DNA of 64,000 nucleotides, taken from positions 1 through 64,000 of the forward strand of contig LSIB01000163.1 of NCBI GenBank assembly GCA_001556025.1, in the 5' to 3' direction. The DNA is from Rhizobiales bacterium CCH3-A5. GTDB taxonomy: Bacteria; Pseudomonadota; Alphaproteobacteria; Rhizobiales; Beijerinckiaceae. Position numbers and translations under genes: made by a program. Below the pieces are notes generated by a model. It made no database searches and was not told the origin of the DNA. It worked only from the letters and a program-made list of their open reading frames with translations. Shown here piece by piece: positions 51,210 through 60,554 of this stretch (the first letter of the stretch is position 1; each line of letters begins with the position of its first letter).

Positions 51210-52103
51210 ATGACGACCCAAAGCGACAAATTCGTCTCGATTGAGGGCATCGCGCGGCGCTATCCGAAAGCCGGCGGCGGCACGACGACGGTGTTCGAAG
51301 ACCTCTGGTTCTCGATGAGGAAGGGCGAGTTCGCCTGCATCATCGGCCATTCCGGCTGCGGCAAGACGACCGTGCTGAACATCCTGAACGGGTTGGATGC
51401 GCCGGATAATGGCGCGGCCATCGTCGACGGCCGCGCGATCGAGGGCCCCTCGCTCGACCGCGCCGTGATCTTCCAAGGCCACTCCCTGCTGCCCTGGCGC
51501 ACCGTGCTCGGCAACGTCTCCTATGCCGTCGCCGCCCGGCATCGCGACTGGCCGAAGGCGAAGGTCACCGCTCATGCCATGGCATTCATCGAGAAGGTCG
51601 GGCTGAAGGGCTCGGAGCTGAAGAAGCCTTCGGAGTTGTCGGGCGGCATGAAGCAGCGCGTCGGCATCGCGCGCGCGCTCTCGATCGAGCCGAAAATGAT
51701 GCTGATGGACGAGCCCTTTTCGGCGCTCGACGCGCTGACGCGCGGCACGCTGCAGGACGAGGTCCGCCGCATCTGCCTGGAGACCGGCCAGACCGCCTTC
51801 ATGATCACCCATGATGTCGACGAGGCGATCTATCTCGCCGACCGCATCGTGCTGATGACCAACGGACCGCAGGCGATGATCGCCGAGATCGTCGAGAACC
51901 CGCTGCCGCGCGACCGCAAGCGCACCGAGGTGCACCACCACCCGGATTACTACGCGATCCGCAACCACCTGATCGACTTTCTCGTGGTCCGCTCCAAGAC
52001 CTTCAAGGACGCTGTGCCCGACGGCTACGACCGCCGCCATCCGCCGGTGGTGCGGCCGGGCGCGGATGATTCCGGGCCCAATGCCGGCCGCCAGGCTGCG
52101 TGA
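51210..52103 (+). CDS. cynD: Cyanate ABC transporter ATPase
   Basis: A 297-residue ATPase of the NrtD/SsuB type: Walker A GHSGCGKTT, signature LSGGMKQR, Walker B MLMDEPFSALD, H-loop MITHDVDEA. The C-terminal 50 residues form the extension with DRKRTEVHHHPDYYAIRN typical of nitrate/cyanate ATPases. It lies 5 bp after cynB and 48 bp before cynS. Confidence 0.92.
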   Translation: MTTQSDKFVSIEGIARRYPKAGGGTTTVFEDLWFSMRKGEFACIIGHSGCGKTTVLNILNGLDAPDNGAAIVDGRAIEGPSLDRAVIFQGHSLLPWRTVLGNVSYAVAARHRDWPKAKVTAHAMAFIEKVGLKGSELKKPSELSGGMKQRVGIARALSIEPKMMLMDEPFSALDALTRGTLQDEVRRICLETGQTAFMITHDVDEAIYLADRIVLMTNGPQAMIAEIVENPLPRDRKRTEVHHHPDYYAIRNHLIDFLVVRSKTFKDAVPDGYDRRHPPVVRPGADDSGPNAGRQAA

Positions 52104-52151
52104 CCACTCGTCATCTCGAACTGCAGAAAATCCGTCTCAAGGAGGACGACC

Positions 52152-52640
52152 ATGAAGCGCGAAGAACTCACCGAGAAGATCCTCGACATCAAGCGCGAGA
52201 AGGACTGGAGCTGGAAGCACATCACCTCTGAGATCGGTGGCATGTCCGAGGTGCTGATCGTCGGCGCGCTGCTGGGCCAGATGAAGCTGCCCAAGCCCTT
52301 GGCTAAGGCCGCCGCCGAGCTCTTTGGCCTGAGCCCGGTCGAGGAGCGCATGCTCAACGAGGTGCCCTATCGCGGCACGGGTACGCCGATGCCGCCGACC
52401 GACCCGCTGATCTACCGCTTCTACGAGATGGTGATGGTCAACGGCCCCGCGTGGAAGGCGCTGATCGAGGAGGAGTTCGGCGATGGCATCATGTCGGCGA
52501 TCGACTTCAACGTCGCCTTCGAGCGCGAGCCCAACCCGAAGGGCGACCGGGTGCGCGTCTCGATGTCGGGCAAGTTCCTGCCCTACAAGTATTACGGCAA
52601 CGAGCAGGGCATCCCGGACTATGGCTTCAAGGAGGCGTGA
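52152..52640 (+). CDS. cynS: Cyanate hydratase (cyanase)
   Basis: A 162-residue cyanase that converts cyanate plus bicarbonate to ammonia and two CO2, allowing cyanate to serve as a nitrogen source and detoxifying it. The catalytic residues R89, E92 and S115 (R96, E99, S122 in E. coli) are all present in LIYRFYEMVMVNG and GIMSAIDF. The N-terminal helical domain is HTH-like. AAGGAGG lies 8 bases before ATG 52152. The family forms a decamer. Confidence 0.97.
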   Translation: MKREELTEKILDIKREKDWSWKHITSEIGGMSEVLIVGALLGQMKLPKPLAKAAAELFGLSPVEERMLNEVPYRGTGTPMPPTDPLIYRFYEMVMVNGPAWKALIEEEFGDGIMSAIDFNVAFEREPNPKGDRVRVSMSGKFLPYKYYGNEQGIPDYGFKEA

Positions 52641-52643
52641 GGT

Positions 52644-53942
52644 TCAATCCTCCCGGCCATTGCCCCGCCTGATGCGCCTGACGGCCGCCCAGACGCCGAG
52701 CAGCGCCACCGGCACGAACAGCGCGGTCGCGACGCCGGGTTCCAGCTTGAGCCAGCCCCAGTCCTTCGCGCCCTTGGCGATGTAGCCGAACAGGCTGACG
52801 ACATAGTAGCCGATTGCCGCGACCGAGAGGCCCTCGACGGTCTGCTGCAGGCGCAGTTGCAGGCGCGTGCGGTCGTTCATCGCCGCCAGCAGGTCGCGAT
52901 TCTGCTGTTCGAGCGCGACGTCGACGCGGGTGCGCAGCAGGTTCGCCGCGCGCGCCAGCTTGGTCGAGAGATCGGCCTGCCGCTCCTGCAGCATCTGGCA
53001 GGTGCGCATCGCCGGGGCCATCCGCCGGCCGAGAAAAGCCGCGATGGTCGGCCAGCCGTCATGCGCCTGCTCGCCGATCGCAAGCAGGCGCTGCTGCACG
53101 ATGGTGTCATAGGCGCGGCTCGCCCCGAAGCGGTAATTGGAGGAAGCGGCCTCGGATTCGAGCCTGGCGGCGAGCGCGGTCATCTCGTCGAGCAGGGCAT
53201 GGTCGGCCGCCAGCCCGTTGGTCGCGGTCATGGTGCCCGCAATCCGGACCAGCGTCTCCTCGGTGCGGCGCACCGAGGGCGCGATGCGCTGCGATTCCGG
53301 CAGGCCGAGCAGCGCCAGCGTCCGGTAGGTCTCGATCTCGAGGAGGCGCTGCACCAGAGCGCCGGCGCGAGGCGGCGTCAACGCGCGGTCGAGAACGAGA
53401 ATGCGCACGAAGCCGTCGGTGCCGGCCCGGAAATCCGTGGCAGCGATCGCAGCCCCGCCATCGACCAGCGCGGCGGCGAGGCTCGAGGCGTCGAAGATCG
53501 CGTCGAGCGCGCCGATGCCGGCCTCGGGCATGAGATGCAGATCGACCGAGACCAGATGCGGGCCGGGCTGCGGCAGCGCGCGCATGCCATGCGGCAATAG
53601 GCCGGTCGCGGGCAGGAACGGCGTGGGCTGGCTGGCCGGCAACTCCCAGCTATAGGTGGTGAACTCGCTATGCTGCTCCCAGCGCAGGCTGGCCTCGGCG
53701 AAGCGCGCGCGGTGATGCTTGGCGCCCTCCTGCGGGGCCGGCACGCCGCGCTCGCTGCAGAACCGCATCAGCGCGGCGCGGTCCGCCACCGCCTGGGCCG
53801 AATCGGTCAGGAAGGCGAAATGCAGCAGCCGTCGCGGCGTCTCGACCGGGGCGAAGGGGCGGGCATGGACCTCGCTGAGGATCATGCCGCGCTCGGGATG
53901 GGGAACGAGCCCCGCCGCCTCGGCCTCGCCGTTCTGGATCAT
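52644..53942 (-). CDS. DUF3422-family membrane protein
   Basis: A 432-residue protein of unknown function. The N-terminus has the DUF3422 hallmark HPERGMILSEVHARPF. A soluble region (about 40-360) includes a predicted coiled coil (about 330-370, RQADLSTKLARAANLLRTRV split), and the C-terminus has two membrane helices (about 370-415). ATG 53942 is selected because that places the hallmark at residue 15 as usual; an ATG 108 bases upstream is possible. It may span the membrane with the large domain inside. Convergent with cynS, stops 3 bp apart. Confidence 0.85.
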   Translation of the reverse strand: MIQNGEAEAAGLVPHPERGMILSEVHARPFAPVETPRRLLHFAFLTDSAQAVADRAALMRFCSERGVPAPQEGAKHHRARFAEASLRWEQHSEFTTYSWELPASQPTPFLPATGLLPHGMRALPQPGPHLVSVDLHLMPEAGIGALDAIFDASSLAAALVDGGAAIAATDFRAGTDGFVRILVLDRALTPPRAGALVQRLLEIETYRTLALLGLPESQRIAPSVRRTEETLVRIAGTMTATNGLAADHALLDEMTALAARLESEAASSNYRFGASRAYDTIVQQRLLAIGEQAHDGWPTIAAFLGRRMAPAMRTCQMLQERQADLSTKLARAANLLRTRVDVALEQQNRDLLAAMNDRTRLQLRLQQTVEGLSVAAIGYYVVSLFGYIAKGAKDWGWLKLEPGVATALFVPVALLGVWAAVRRIRRGNGRED

Positions 53943-54348
53943 GCCGCTGCCCACCCCGTCCCCGCCGGTCTTCGAGCCGGTGCCTGGCGAACAATGACGG
54001 AAACCTGTTTCGACGGCCAGAGACCCGCAATGTCGCATGGCGTCGGTCATATCGCAGCCCCCGCATTAGCCCCTTGGGGCGCTCACGAAAGGACACGATC
54101 CGGACACAACATTGGCAAGCGCGGCCCCATTCGCGCCACAGGGCGGACAGATCGACGTCCCATCTCGCCGCTGTGATCGGGAACGCGGCGGTTCCTAACG
54201 CTTCGTTAACTACGCTGGAGCAACCTTCATTTCACGGAACCGCATCCGGATCTCGGCATCCCGATATGCGCGCGGCGCCGTGAGATCGCAGCGATCCTCG
54301 GGAGATCCGCAGCGACTTCTCGTGAGCCATCCCGAACTGGACCCGGAT
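53943..54348. other. Divergent promoter region
   Basis: A 406-base region between the DUF3422 gene and the flippase-like gene. It contains a CtrA-box-like CTAA-N7-TTAAC at 54195-54210 and possible GTG starts of the flippase-like frame at 54280 and 54321. No separate gene is supported. Confidence 0.45.
54195..54210 (+). promoter_or_regulatory. CtrA-box-like sequence
   Basis: CTAA-N7-TTAAC, a single mismatch from TTAA-N7-TTAAC, upstream of the flippase-like gene. The same variant is found at 4655-4670 before the pentapeptide gene. Confidence 0.3.
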
Positions 54349-55743
54349 ATGACGGCGCAACTCACTCTCTCACGGGCGGCCTTCGGGGCCGGCGCGCCTG
54401 CCGCGCTACCGCCTGTCGAGAAGGCCGGCGCGGACAGGTCCGGCGCTCCGGCGCATGCAGCCGAGGACATCCCCGCCGAGCCATCGCCGGCCGCCCGCGC
54501 CGGGCTCACGGCTGGGCTGATGCTGGCCCTGCGCTTCGTCCAGGCGCGTTTCCTGTCGGTCTGGGGCTTGCTCGCCGCCGCCGCCTTGTGCCCGGCGCAG
54601 GTCTTCGCCGATTTCGCGCTGTTCTCGGCCCTCGCCAATTTCGTCGCGATCGCGGCGCTTTTGCGTTTTGAGGCCGTGTTCTTCCAGAACAGCGACCGTG
54701 AACGGCTCGGGCGGGCATTCAGGCTCGCGCTCGCCTCCGGCTTTGCCTTCATCTGCGTGCTGACGCTCGTCGTCTTCGCCGCCGTGACGGCGAACTGGAT
54801 CGTCGCGGCTTTCGGCGCACTCTTTTTGGTCTCGCTGACCGGCCGGGCCGTGATCCGGCTGCTGACGTCGGAGGCGACGGCCGAAGGCGACTTTGCCACG
54901 ATCGGCAACAGCAACATCGTCCAGGCGCTGGTGCAGCCTGGCATGATGATCGCGCTGATCTGGCCGCTCGGCGCGACCTCGCTGGCGCTCTTTGCGGCCG
55001 ACGCCATCGGCCATGTCGTCGCCGCCGCCTATCTGGTCTGGCGCCGGCGCGAGGCGCTCGTCCGGCTGGTGCGCCCCGCCGCATGGTCGCGCCCGGAGCT
55101 GCGCGAATCGGCCGCCCGCTGGCGCGCCGCGCCGCGCTTCCTGTTGCCCTCGGCGCTGCTTTCCTTCGGTTTCATGATCATCCCGCTGCTGGCCTTGCCG
55201 ATGACCAGCAACGCCTTGCTCGCCGCCCATGTCGCGCTCGCCATGCGCCTGCTCGAAGTGCCGACGCAGATGTTCGCCGCCGTCTCGGTGCCGCTGGTGC
55301 TCTCGAGCCTGCGGGCCCGCGCGGGCCATGGCCGGCAGCAATGGGCCCGCTTCGTGACTTTGTGCCTGTTTGTTGCCGCCGCCGGACTGTTCGCTGCCAT
55401 CGCCTTCGTCGCGATGGGCGCGGACGTCATGCTCGACGGCACGCAATGGGAGGGCATCGGCCAGGTCGTCGCGATCATGGCGCTGTTCTATGGCGGCATC
55501 GCTCTCGTCGCGCCGCTGCACGAAATGGCTGCGCTCTCGCGCCATCCGCGCCGCCAGGTCGCGACCAATGCGCTGGCGCTGATTGCGGCCGGCAGCGTCA
55601 TGCTCTGGTTCGGCACGCTCTCGCTGGCGCTACTCTGCGCCATCGGCGTCGTCTCGCTCGGCCGGATGGTCGCCCATGTGCAGTTCGCCTGGACGCGGCT
55701 CGGCATCGACGCGATCGGACCCGCGCCAGCGCTGCGGAGCTGA
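54349..55743 (+). CDS. Polysaccharide/lipid flippase-like membrane protein (MOP superfamily)
   Basis: A 464-residue multi-pass protein (487 if started at GTG 54280) with about twelve membrane helices from residue 50 on and a Pro/Ala-rich N-terminal tail. The RFEAVFFQNSDRERLGRAFRLA segment and its position after helix 3 resemble Wzx/oligosaccharide flippase proteins. It probably flips a lipid-linked glycan, although no glycosyltransferase genes are nearby. Start choice is uncertain because no strong ribosome binding site is visible. Confidence 0.68.
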   Translation: MTAQLTLSRAAFGAGAPAALPPVEKAGADRSGAPAHAAEDIPAEPSPAARAGLTAGLMLALRFVQARFLSVWGLLAAAALCPAQVFADFALFSALANFVAIAALLRFEAVFFQNSDRERLGRAFRLALASGFAFICVLTLVVFAAVTANWIVAAFGALFLVSLTGRAVIRLLTSEATAEGDFATIGNSNIVQALVQPGMMIALIWPLGATSLALFAADAIGHVVAAAYLVWRRREALVRLVRPAAWSRPELRESAARWRAAPRFLLPSALLSFGFMIIPLLALPMTSNALLAAHVALAMRLLEVPTQMFAAVSVPLVLSSLRARAGHGRQQWARFVTLCLFVAAAGLFAAIAFVAMGADVMLDGTQWEGIGQVVAIMALFYGGIALVAPLHEMAALSRHPRRQVATNALALIAAGSVMLWFGTLSLALLCAIGVVSLGRMVAHVQFAWTRLGIDAIGPAPALRS

Positions 55744-55746
55744 GCC

Positions 55747-56586
55747 CTATTCGCGCGCGATGATCCTGTCCGCGAGCAGCGAGGACAGGAAACCCGGCTT
55801 GAACTCGCGCTCCAGCCGTTCGGGATCATAATCGGTCGCGACCCAGTCGAGAAACGGCTTGCCGTTCCCTTCGCGGCGATAGGCCTCGAAGAAGGCGTCG
55901 AGGATGCCGGTCTTGGCGAAGCGGAAATGGCCGTAGCGCAGCGAAAGCTGCCTCATAGCCTCGTCGAGCGGCCGGTTCTCATGGATCAGCAGATAGAGCG
56001 CGGCGAAAAAGCCGGCCCGATCCGCGCCCGATTTGCAGTGAACCAGCGCGGGCTCCTGCAACGAGGCGAAGAACGCCTTGGCCCCGAGAATGGTCTCGCG
56101 CTCGGGCGCGCCGCGCGAGCGCAGCACGAACTCGACCAGCATGATCCCATGGCGTTCACAGGCCTCGCGCTGGAGCGGCCAGGCGCCATGCTCGCGCCCG
56201 CCGCGCAGGTTGACGATGGTCTTGACGCCCCGGCGCGCGAAGGCCGCGATCTGGTTCGGGGCGGGCTGCGCCGCCCGCCACAGGGCAGGGGTGACGCGAT
56301 GGGCGTTGAGATAGACCATGCGGAAGACGCCATGGTCGACCAGCAGCATGTTGGCCCAGGCGCGCAGGCGGTCGAGACCGCCATCGAGCGGCCGGTCCCA
56401 GCGCGCGATGCGGGCCATGCGCCTTGCATAGCGTTCCTCGTCGGGGCGCAGGCGGTTCAGCACGGGCCAAATCCGCGGGCAGGACGGGCGAAGCGGTTCA
56501 TGGTGAGCGCGATAGCAGCGCGCGCGGCGGCGCGCAAATTCGGGGCCGGTCAGGCAGAAGGTCGGGCTTGGCCTTTTGCCGGCCAT
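55747..56586 (-). CDS. Cysteine-dependent (dual-specificity/tyrosine) phosphatase-like protein
   Basis: A 279-residue protein with the CX5R phosphatase loop HCKSGADR (C184, R190) and upstream ITVNLRGG-like segment VKTIVNLRGG, as in plant- and bacterial-type DSP/Siw14-like phosphatases. The protein lacks a signal peptide. Substrates may be phosphoproteins, inositol phosphates or polyphosphate-type compounds. The N-terminal 56 residues are arginine-rich and may not all be translated; Met 57 is an alternative start. Convergent with the flippase-like gene (3 bp between stops). Confidence 0.78.
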   Translation of the reverse strand: MAGKRPSPTFCLTGPEFARRRARCYRAHHEPLRPSCPRIWPVLNRLRPDEERYARRMARIARWDRPLDGGLDRLRAWANMLLVDHGVFRMVYLNAHRVTPALWRAAQPAPNQIAAFARRGVKTIVNLRGGREHGAWPLQREACERHGIMLVEFVLRSRGAPERETILGAKAFFASLQEPALVHCKSGADRAGFFAALYLLIHENRPLDEAMRQLSLRYGHFRFAKTGILDAFFEAYRREGNGKPFLDWVATDYDPERLEREFKPGFLSSLLADRIIARE

Positions 56587-56635
56587 CGCGCATAAGGCGC
56601 GCCGGAATTCCGCAATTTTCGACAGGTCTTAACCC

Positions 56636-57172
56636 ATGCGCCTCGACGCCATCTCCATCGGCAAGAACCCGCCCGACGAAGTCAATGTCGTGATCGAAGT
56701 CGCCATCGGCGGCGAACCGATCAAATACGAGATGGACAAGGAGGCCGGCACGCTCTTCGTCGACCGCTTCCTCTACACGCCGATGCGCTATCCGGGGAAT
56801 TACGGCTTCATCCCGCACACGCTCTCGGAAGACGGCGACCCCTGCGACGTGCTCGTCGCCAACACGCGCCCGCTGATTCCGGGATCCTATATCGCGGTCA
56901 GGCCGATCGGCGTGATGATGATGCAGGACGAGGGCGGCGGCGACGAGAAGATCATCGCCGTGCCGGTGCCCAAGCTGACCAAGCGCTATGAGAACGTCCA
57001 CAACTACACCGACCTGCCGAAGATCACGCTCGACCAGATCCAGCACTTCTTCGAGCACTACAAGGATCTGGAACCCGGCAAATGGGTCAAGCTGCTGGGC
57101 TGGGGCGACGCAGCCAAGGCGAGGCAGCTCATCGTCGAGGCGATGGACCGGGCCAAGGCCGCCAAGGGCTGA
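56636..57172 (+). CDS. ppa: Inorganic pyrophosphatase
   Basis: A 178-residue family I soluble pyrophosphatase. It has the metal-binding [10 protein letters not shown] motif, the preceding YEMDKEAG and the [10 protein letters not shown] active-site loop. It hydrolyses PPi to drive biosynthesis and normally forms a hexamer. Full length for bacteria. The start is ATG 56636 in a short 49-bp gap from the divergent phosphatase gene. Confidence 0.97.
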   Translation: MRLDAISIGKNPPDEVNVVIEVAIGGEPIKYEMDKEAGTLFVDRFLYTPMRYPGNYGFIPHTLSEDGDPCDVLVANTRPLIPGSYIAVRPIGVMMMQDEGGGDEKIIAVPVPKLTKRYENVHNYTDLPKITLDQIQHFFEHYKDLEPGKWVKLLGWGDAAKARQLIVEAMDRAKAAKG

Positions 57173-57233
57173 CGCCCCCGTGGCCGGCCGGGGGGAGAGG
57201 CATCAGAGCCTCGCCCCTCCCGCCGGACAGGTC

Positions 57234-58136
57234 TCACGCCTTCGCGGCGCTGGCGGCAGCGTCGATATTGGCGACCAACTCCGTATCGAGCCCGAGCGAG
57301 GCCGACAGTCCGGCCAGGAAATCCTTCTCGGCCGGCGTGTCCGGATTGATGGCGATGCGCGCCGCCGTATAGATCTGCGCCGCCAGTTCCGGCGTCGCCG
57401 CCGCCTCGACCAGCACATCGACCGTGGCCGGGTTCGCCATCTCGTTGCCGAGCCATTCATTGGCCTCGGGATCGAAACCCGCCTCGCGCAGGCCGCCGAG
57501 AATGGCCAAGCGCTCCGCGTCGTCGATCGACCCGTCGGCCGCCGCCGCCGCGATCATCGCGCGGATGAAGACCAGCGCCGAGGCTTCGCTGGCGGCTTCA
57601 GGCTCGAAGCCGCTGCCGGCGGGCGCGGGCAGCACAGGGTCCTGCGGCGCATCGAGCAGCGGCTTGCCGGCCTGGTGGTTCTGATAGGCCTTGTAGGCCA
57701 GCCCGCCGATCAGCGCGAGGCCGCCCATCTGCACGGCGGACCCTGCGAGGCTGCGCCCGGCCTTGGTGCCGAAGACGAGCGCGCCCAGCCCGCCGAGCAC
57801 GGCGGTCGCCATGGCCGGGTTCTTGTCGAACATGCCCTTCGCCTGGGCGAGCACATCCTGCACATTGCGCCCGCCGGTGACCTGGCCCAGCGCATCGCCC
57901 GCCTTCTGCTGCACGCCGGTCTGGCGCGCCGCGTCGCCGACGCCCTGCGTCGCCTGGCCGAGGATCTGCCCGGCCATGCCGACGAGCCCGCCGGCGCCGC
58001 CGCCGCGCTGGAACTGCTCGGCCAGGCCGCCCAACGTGCCGGCGAGCCCGCCGGCCTTGCCCGGCGCTGCCCCACCTTGTCCCGCCTGGCTGCCGGCGCT
58101 GATCAGCGCGTCGAGAAGCGACTTGGCGTTGAACAT
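57234..58136 (-). CDS. DUF533/TerB-like inner membrane protein
   Basis: A 300-residue protein with GGAGGAG before ATG 58136. Residues 1-125 are Gly/Ala/Gln-rich and low in complexity. One hydrophobic stretch (about 135-160) is followed by a TerB-like acidic helical domain (about 180-295) with AMIAAAAADGSIDDAER, the typical metal-binding-type motif. This matches YebE/DUF533 proteins. The function is unknown; some relatives respond to envelope stress. Confidence 0.85.
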   Translation of the reverse strand: MFNAKSLLDALISAGSQAGQGGAAPGKAGGLAGTLGGLAEQFQRGGGAGGLVGMAGQILGQATQGVGDAARQTGVQQKAGDALGQVTGGRNVQDVLAQAKGMFDKNPAMATAVLGGLGALVFGTKAGRSLAGSAVQMGGLALIGGLAYKAYQNHQAGKPLLDAPQDPVLPAPAGSGFEPEAASEASALVFIRAMIAAAAADGSIDDAERLAILGGLREAGFDPEANEWLGNEMANPATVDVLVEAAATPELAAQIYTAARIAINPDTPAEKDFLAGLSASLGLDTELVANIDAAASAAKA

Positions 58137-58235
58137 CGAAAAACTCCTCCAGAGGCACATTTTATCGGTCGGAGCCTGCACCTAAGCACCGTCTGGCGCA
58201 ATCGCTAGCCGTCTCGTGCAAAGGACCTGTGACTT

Positions 58236-58715
58236 TCAGCCCATCGCCAGCGGCAGCAGCCCCGGCTCCTTCAGCGTCTCCAGCGCGATCTCGGACCGGA
58301 CGCGGGCGACGCTCTCATGCGGCATCAGGATTTCGTTGACGAAGCGCGAGAGATCCTTGAGGTCGCCGACCGCGACCTTGAGCAGATAATCGGCTTCGCC
58401 CGTGAGCGCATGCGCCTCGAGGATGGCCGGCGTCAGCCGCACGAGATCGCGGAACCGGCGGGCATTGTCGCGCGAATGCGTATCGAGCGCGACATGGATG
58501 AAGACCGTGACGCCAAGGCCGACGGCCGACGGCTCGATCAGCGCGCGATAGCCGCGGATCACGCCGTCCTGCTCCAGACGCTGCCGCCGCCGCGAGATCT
58601 GGCTCGCCGACAGGCCAACCTTGTCTGCCAGCGCGCCATTGGTCAGCGAGGCGTCCTGCTGCAGCGCATCGAGCAGACGCCAGTCGAAGCTGTCGAGATT
58701 GGCATGATTCTGCAC
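58236..58715 (-). CDS. Lrp/AsnC-family regulator divergent from hppD
   Basis: A 159-residue regulator: winged HTH (about 6-66; FDWRLLDALQQDASLTNGAL) and a RAM domain with LTGEADYLLKVAVGDL. Its gene is head-to-head with hppD across 123 bp, pointing to control of tyrosine breakdown in response to an aromatic amino acid. A 13-bp palindrome lies next to its start. Confidence 0.93.
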   Translation of the reverse strand: MQNHANLDSFDWRLLDALQQDASLTNGALADKVGLSASQISRRRQRLEQDGVIRGYRALIEPSAVGLGVTVFIHVALDTHSRDNARRFRDLVRLTPAILEAHALTGEADYLLKVAVGDLKDLSRFVNEILMPHESVARVRSEIALETLKEPGLLPLAMG

Positions 58716-58731
58716 GAAACCAACTCTTGAT

Positions 58732-58744
58732 GCACGTTCCGTGC
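58732..58744. promoter_or_regulatory. Palindrome in the Lrp/hppD intergenic region
   Basis: GCACG-TTC-CGTGC, a perfect 5-3-5 inverted repeat 16 bases from the Lrp start and 95 from the hppD start. A candidate operator for the divergent regulator. Confidence 0.45.
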
Positions 58745-58838
58745 GGATTTACCGGCAAGAGCCCCGATTTTGCAAGCTCCGTGTCCTGCCGATGCGCGAC
58801 CATGACGTCGACAGAACGATATTCGCGAGGAGCACGCC

Positions 58839-59966
58839 ATGGGTCCGTTTCCGTTCGACGCCGCGCCGCCCGCCATCTCCGACGCCAACCCAATGGGGAC
58901 CGACGGCTTCGAATTCGTGGAATACGCTCACCCAGAGCCCGAAAAACTCGGCGCGCTGTTCGAGCAGATGGGCTTTGCCCGCGTCGCGAAACACCGCTCA
59001 AAGAACGTGACGCTTTATCGCCAGGGCGACGTCAATTTTGTCGTCAACGCCGAGCCCGATTCCTTCGCGCAGGCCTTCGCCGCCGAGCACGGACCCTGCG
59101 CCTGCGCGATGGCGTTTCGCGTCGTCGATGCGCAGCACGCCTTCGAACGGGCGGTCTCACTCGGCGCCGAGCCCTATGAGAGCAAGGTCGGGCCCGGCGA
59201 GTTGTCGATTCCTGCGGTGAAGGGCATCGGCGGCTCGCTTCTCTATTTCGTCGACCGCTACGGAGCGAAGGGTTCGATCTGGGACGTCGATTTCGAGTGG
59301 CTGGGCGAGCGCGACCCCCATCCCGAGCAGGCCGGCATGCATTACCTCGACCACCTGACCCATAATGTCATGCGCGGGCGGATGGACCATTGGGCCGACT
59401 GGTACGGCAAGCTGTTCAACTTCCGCGAAATCCGCTTCTTCAACATCGAGGGCAAGCTGACCGGGCTGATCTCGCGGGCGCTGACCTCGCCCTGCGGCAA
59501 GATCCGCATCCCGATCAACGAGTCGCTCGACGACAAGAGCCAGATCGAGGAGTACCTGCGCCAGTACAAGGGCGAGGGCATCCAGCATGTCGCGCTGGGC
59601 GCGCGCGACATCTACGCCTCGGTCGAACGCCTGCGCGCCAACGGCCTGCCCTTCATGCCCGCCCCGCCTGCGACCTACTACGAAAAGGTCGATGCGCGCG
59701 TGCCGGGCCATGGCGAGCCGGTCGAACGCCTCAAGGCCAACGGAATCCTGATCGACGGCGAGGGCGCGGTCGCACTCGGCGCGAAGGAAGGCCGCATGAG
59801 CAAGGTGCTGCTGCAGATCTTCTCCGGCACCGTGCTGGGGCCGATCTTCTTCGAGTTCATCCAGCGCAAGGGCGATGACGGCTTCGGCGAGGGCAATTTC
59901 AGGGCGCTGTTTGAATCGATCGAGGAGGATCAGATCAGGCGCGGGGTGTTGACGGCGGCTGAGTAA
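58839..59966 (+). CDS. hppD: 4-hydroxyphenylpyruvate dioxygenase
   Basis: A 375-residue non-haem Fe(II) enzyme converting 4-hydroxyphenylpyruvate to homogentisate in tyrosine catabolism. Two vicinal-oxygen-chelate domains are visible. The iron ligands are in LDHLTHNV (His), GIQHVALGARD (His) and FFEFIQRKGD (Glu). C-terminal GFGEGNFRALFESIEEDQ is the conserved lid helix. AGGAG precedes ATG 58839. No homogentisate dioxygenase gene is in the window. Confidence 0.97.
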   Translation: MGPFPFDAAPPAISDANPMGTDGFEFVEYAHPEPEKLGALFEQMGFARVAKHRSKNVTLYRQGDVNFVVNAEPDSFAQAFAAEHGPCACAMAFRVVDAQHAFERAVSLGAEPYESKVGPGELSIPAVKGIGGSLLYFVDRYGAKGSIWDVDFEWLGERDPHPEQAGMHYLDHLTHNVMRGRMDHWADWYGKLFNFREIRFFNIEGKLTGLISRALTSPCGKIRIPINESLDDKSQIEEYLRQYKGEGIQHVALGARDIYASVERLRANGLPFMPAPPATYYEKVDARVPGHGEPVERLKANGILIDGEGAVALGAKEGRMSKVLLQIFSGTVLGPIFFEFIQRKGDDGFGEGNFRALFESIEEDQIRRGVLTAAE

Positions 59967-60062
59967 GGCGAACGGCCGCGGCGGGGTCGCCATCTATCGG
60001 CTCGGCCGGCTTTGCGCTCCGCGCGAAGTTGTCGTACCGTTAGATCGCGATGGAGGCGGGCC

Positions 60063-60539
60063 ATGCCGAAGCTCAAGCTCATCGACAGCGCAAGTTCCAT
60101 GCTGCCGATCATCTATCTGATCGACGAATCTGTCGGACGCGGCGGCGCAAACCGCCGAAAGGACGTTCTGCTCGTCCAGTTCTTCATCCGGTTGCTTCAG
60201 GATCAGCCGCAGAAGCTCGACGGCGAGCAGTACAACTTCATCCCCGGCGGAGGCCGGCAGCTCCGGATCGATGGAATCTGCGGCGAGCAGACCATCCGAC
60301 ATATCGCCTATTTCAAGAAGGAACACGACAAGACCAACGCCGCCGGTCAACGCATGCACCACGACGCCCGCGTCGACGCAATGAAGACGGGAAATCCCTA
60401 TGGCGCGCGCACCGGAAGCGTGCTGTCGATCCTGCGGCTGAACCAGGACGTGATCGCGTCGATCGGCGTCGAGCGCTTCCGCAGGCTTCACGCCGAGCGG
60501 CTGTTCCCGGCCGAACTCAGGGACGAGTTCTACATCTGA
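60063..60539 (+). CDS. Small protein with a peptidoglycan-binding-like segment
   Basis: A 158-residue protein. ATG 60063 is preceded by GGAGG. The LRIDGICGEQTIRHIAYFKKEH segment (about 75-96, here split by family pattern) resembles the xVDGxxGxxTxxAIxxFQ core of peptidoglycan-binding_1 domains. It has no signal peptide. The composition is less GC-biased than neighbours (more Lys, Ile and Asn), hinting at a different origin. No enzyme domain is seen. Function unknown. Confidence 0.68.
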   Translation: MPKLKLIDSASSMLPIIYLIDESVGRGGANRRKDVLLVQFFIRLLQDQPQKLDGEQYNFIPGGGRQLRIDGICGEQTIRHIAYFKKEHDKTNAAGQRMHHDARVDAMKTGNPYGARTGSVLSILRLNQDVIASIGVERFRRLHAERLFPAELRDEFYI

Positions 60540-60554
60540 TCGATTGGCGAAGCT

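Noticed and set aside
50241-52103. A 620-codon frame appearing to fuse an Arg-rich region to CynD
   Set aside because: Its first part is an out-of-frame shadow of cynB; CynD starts at its own ATG 51210.
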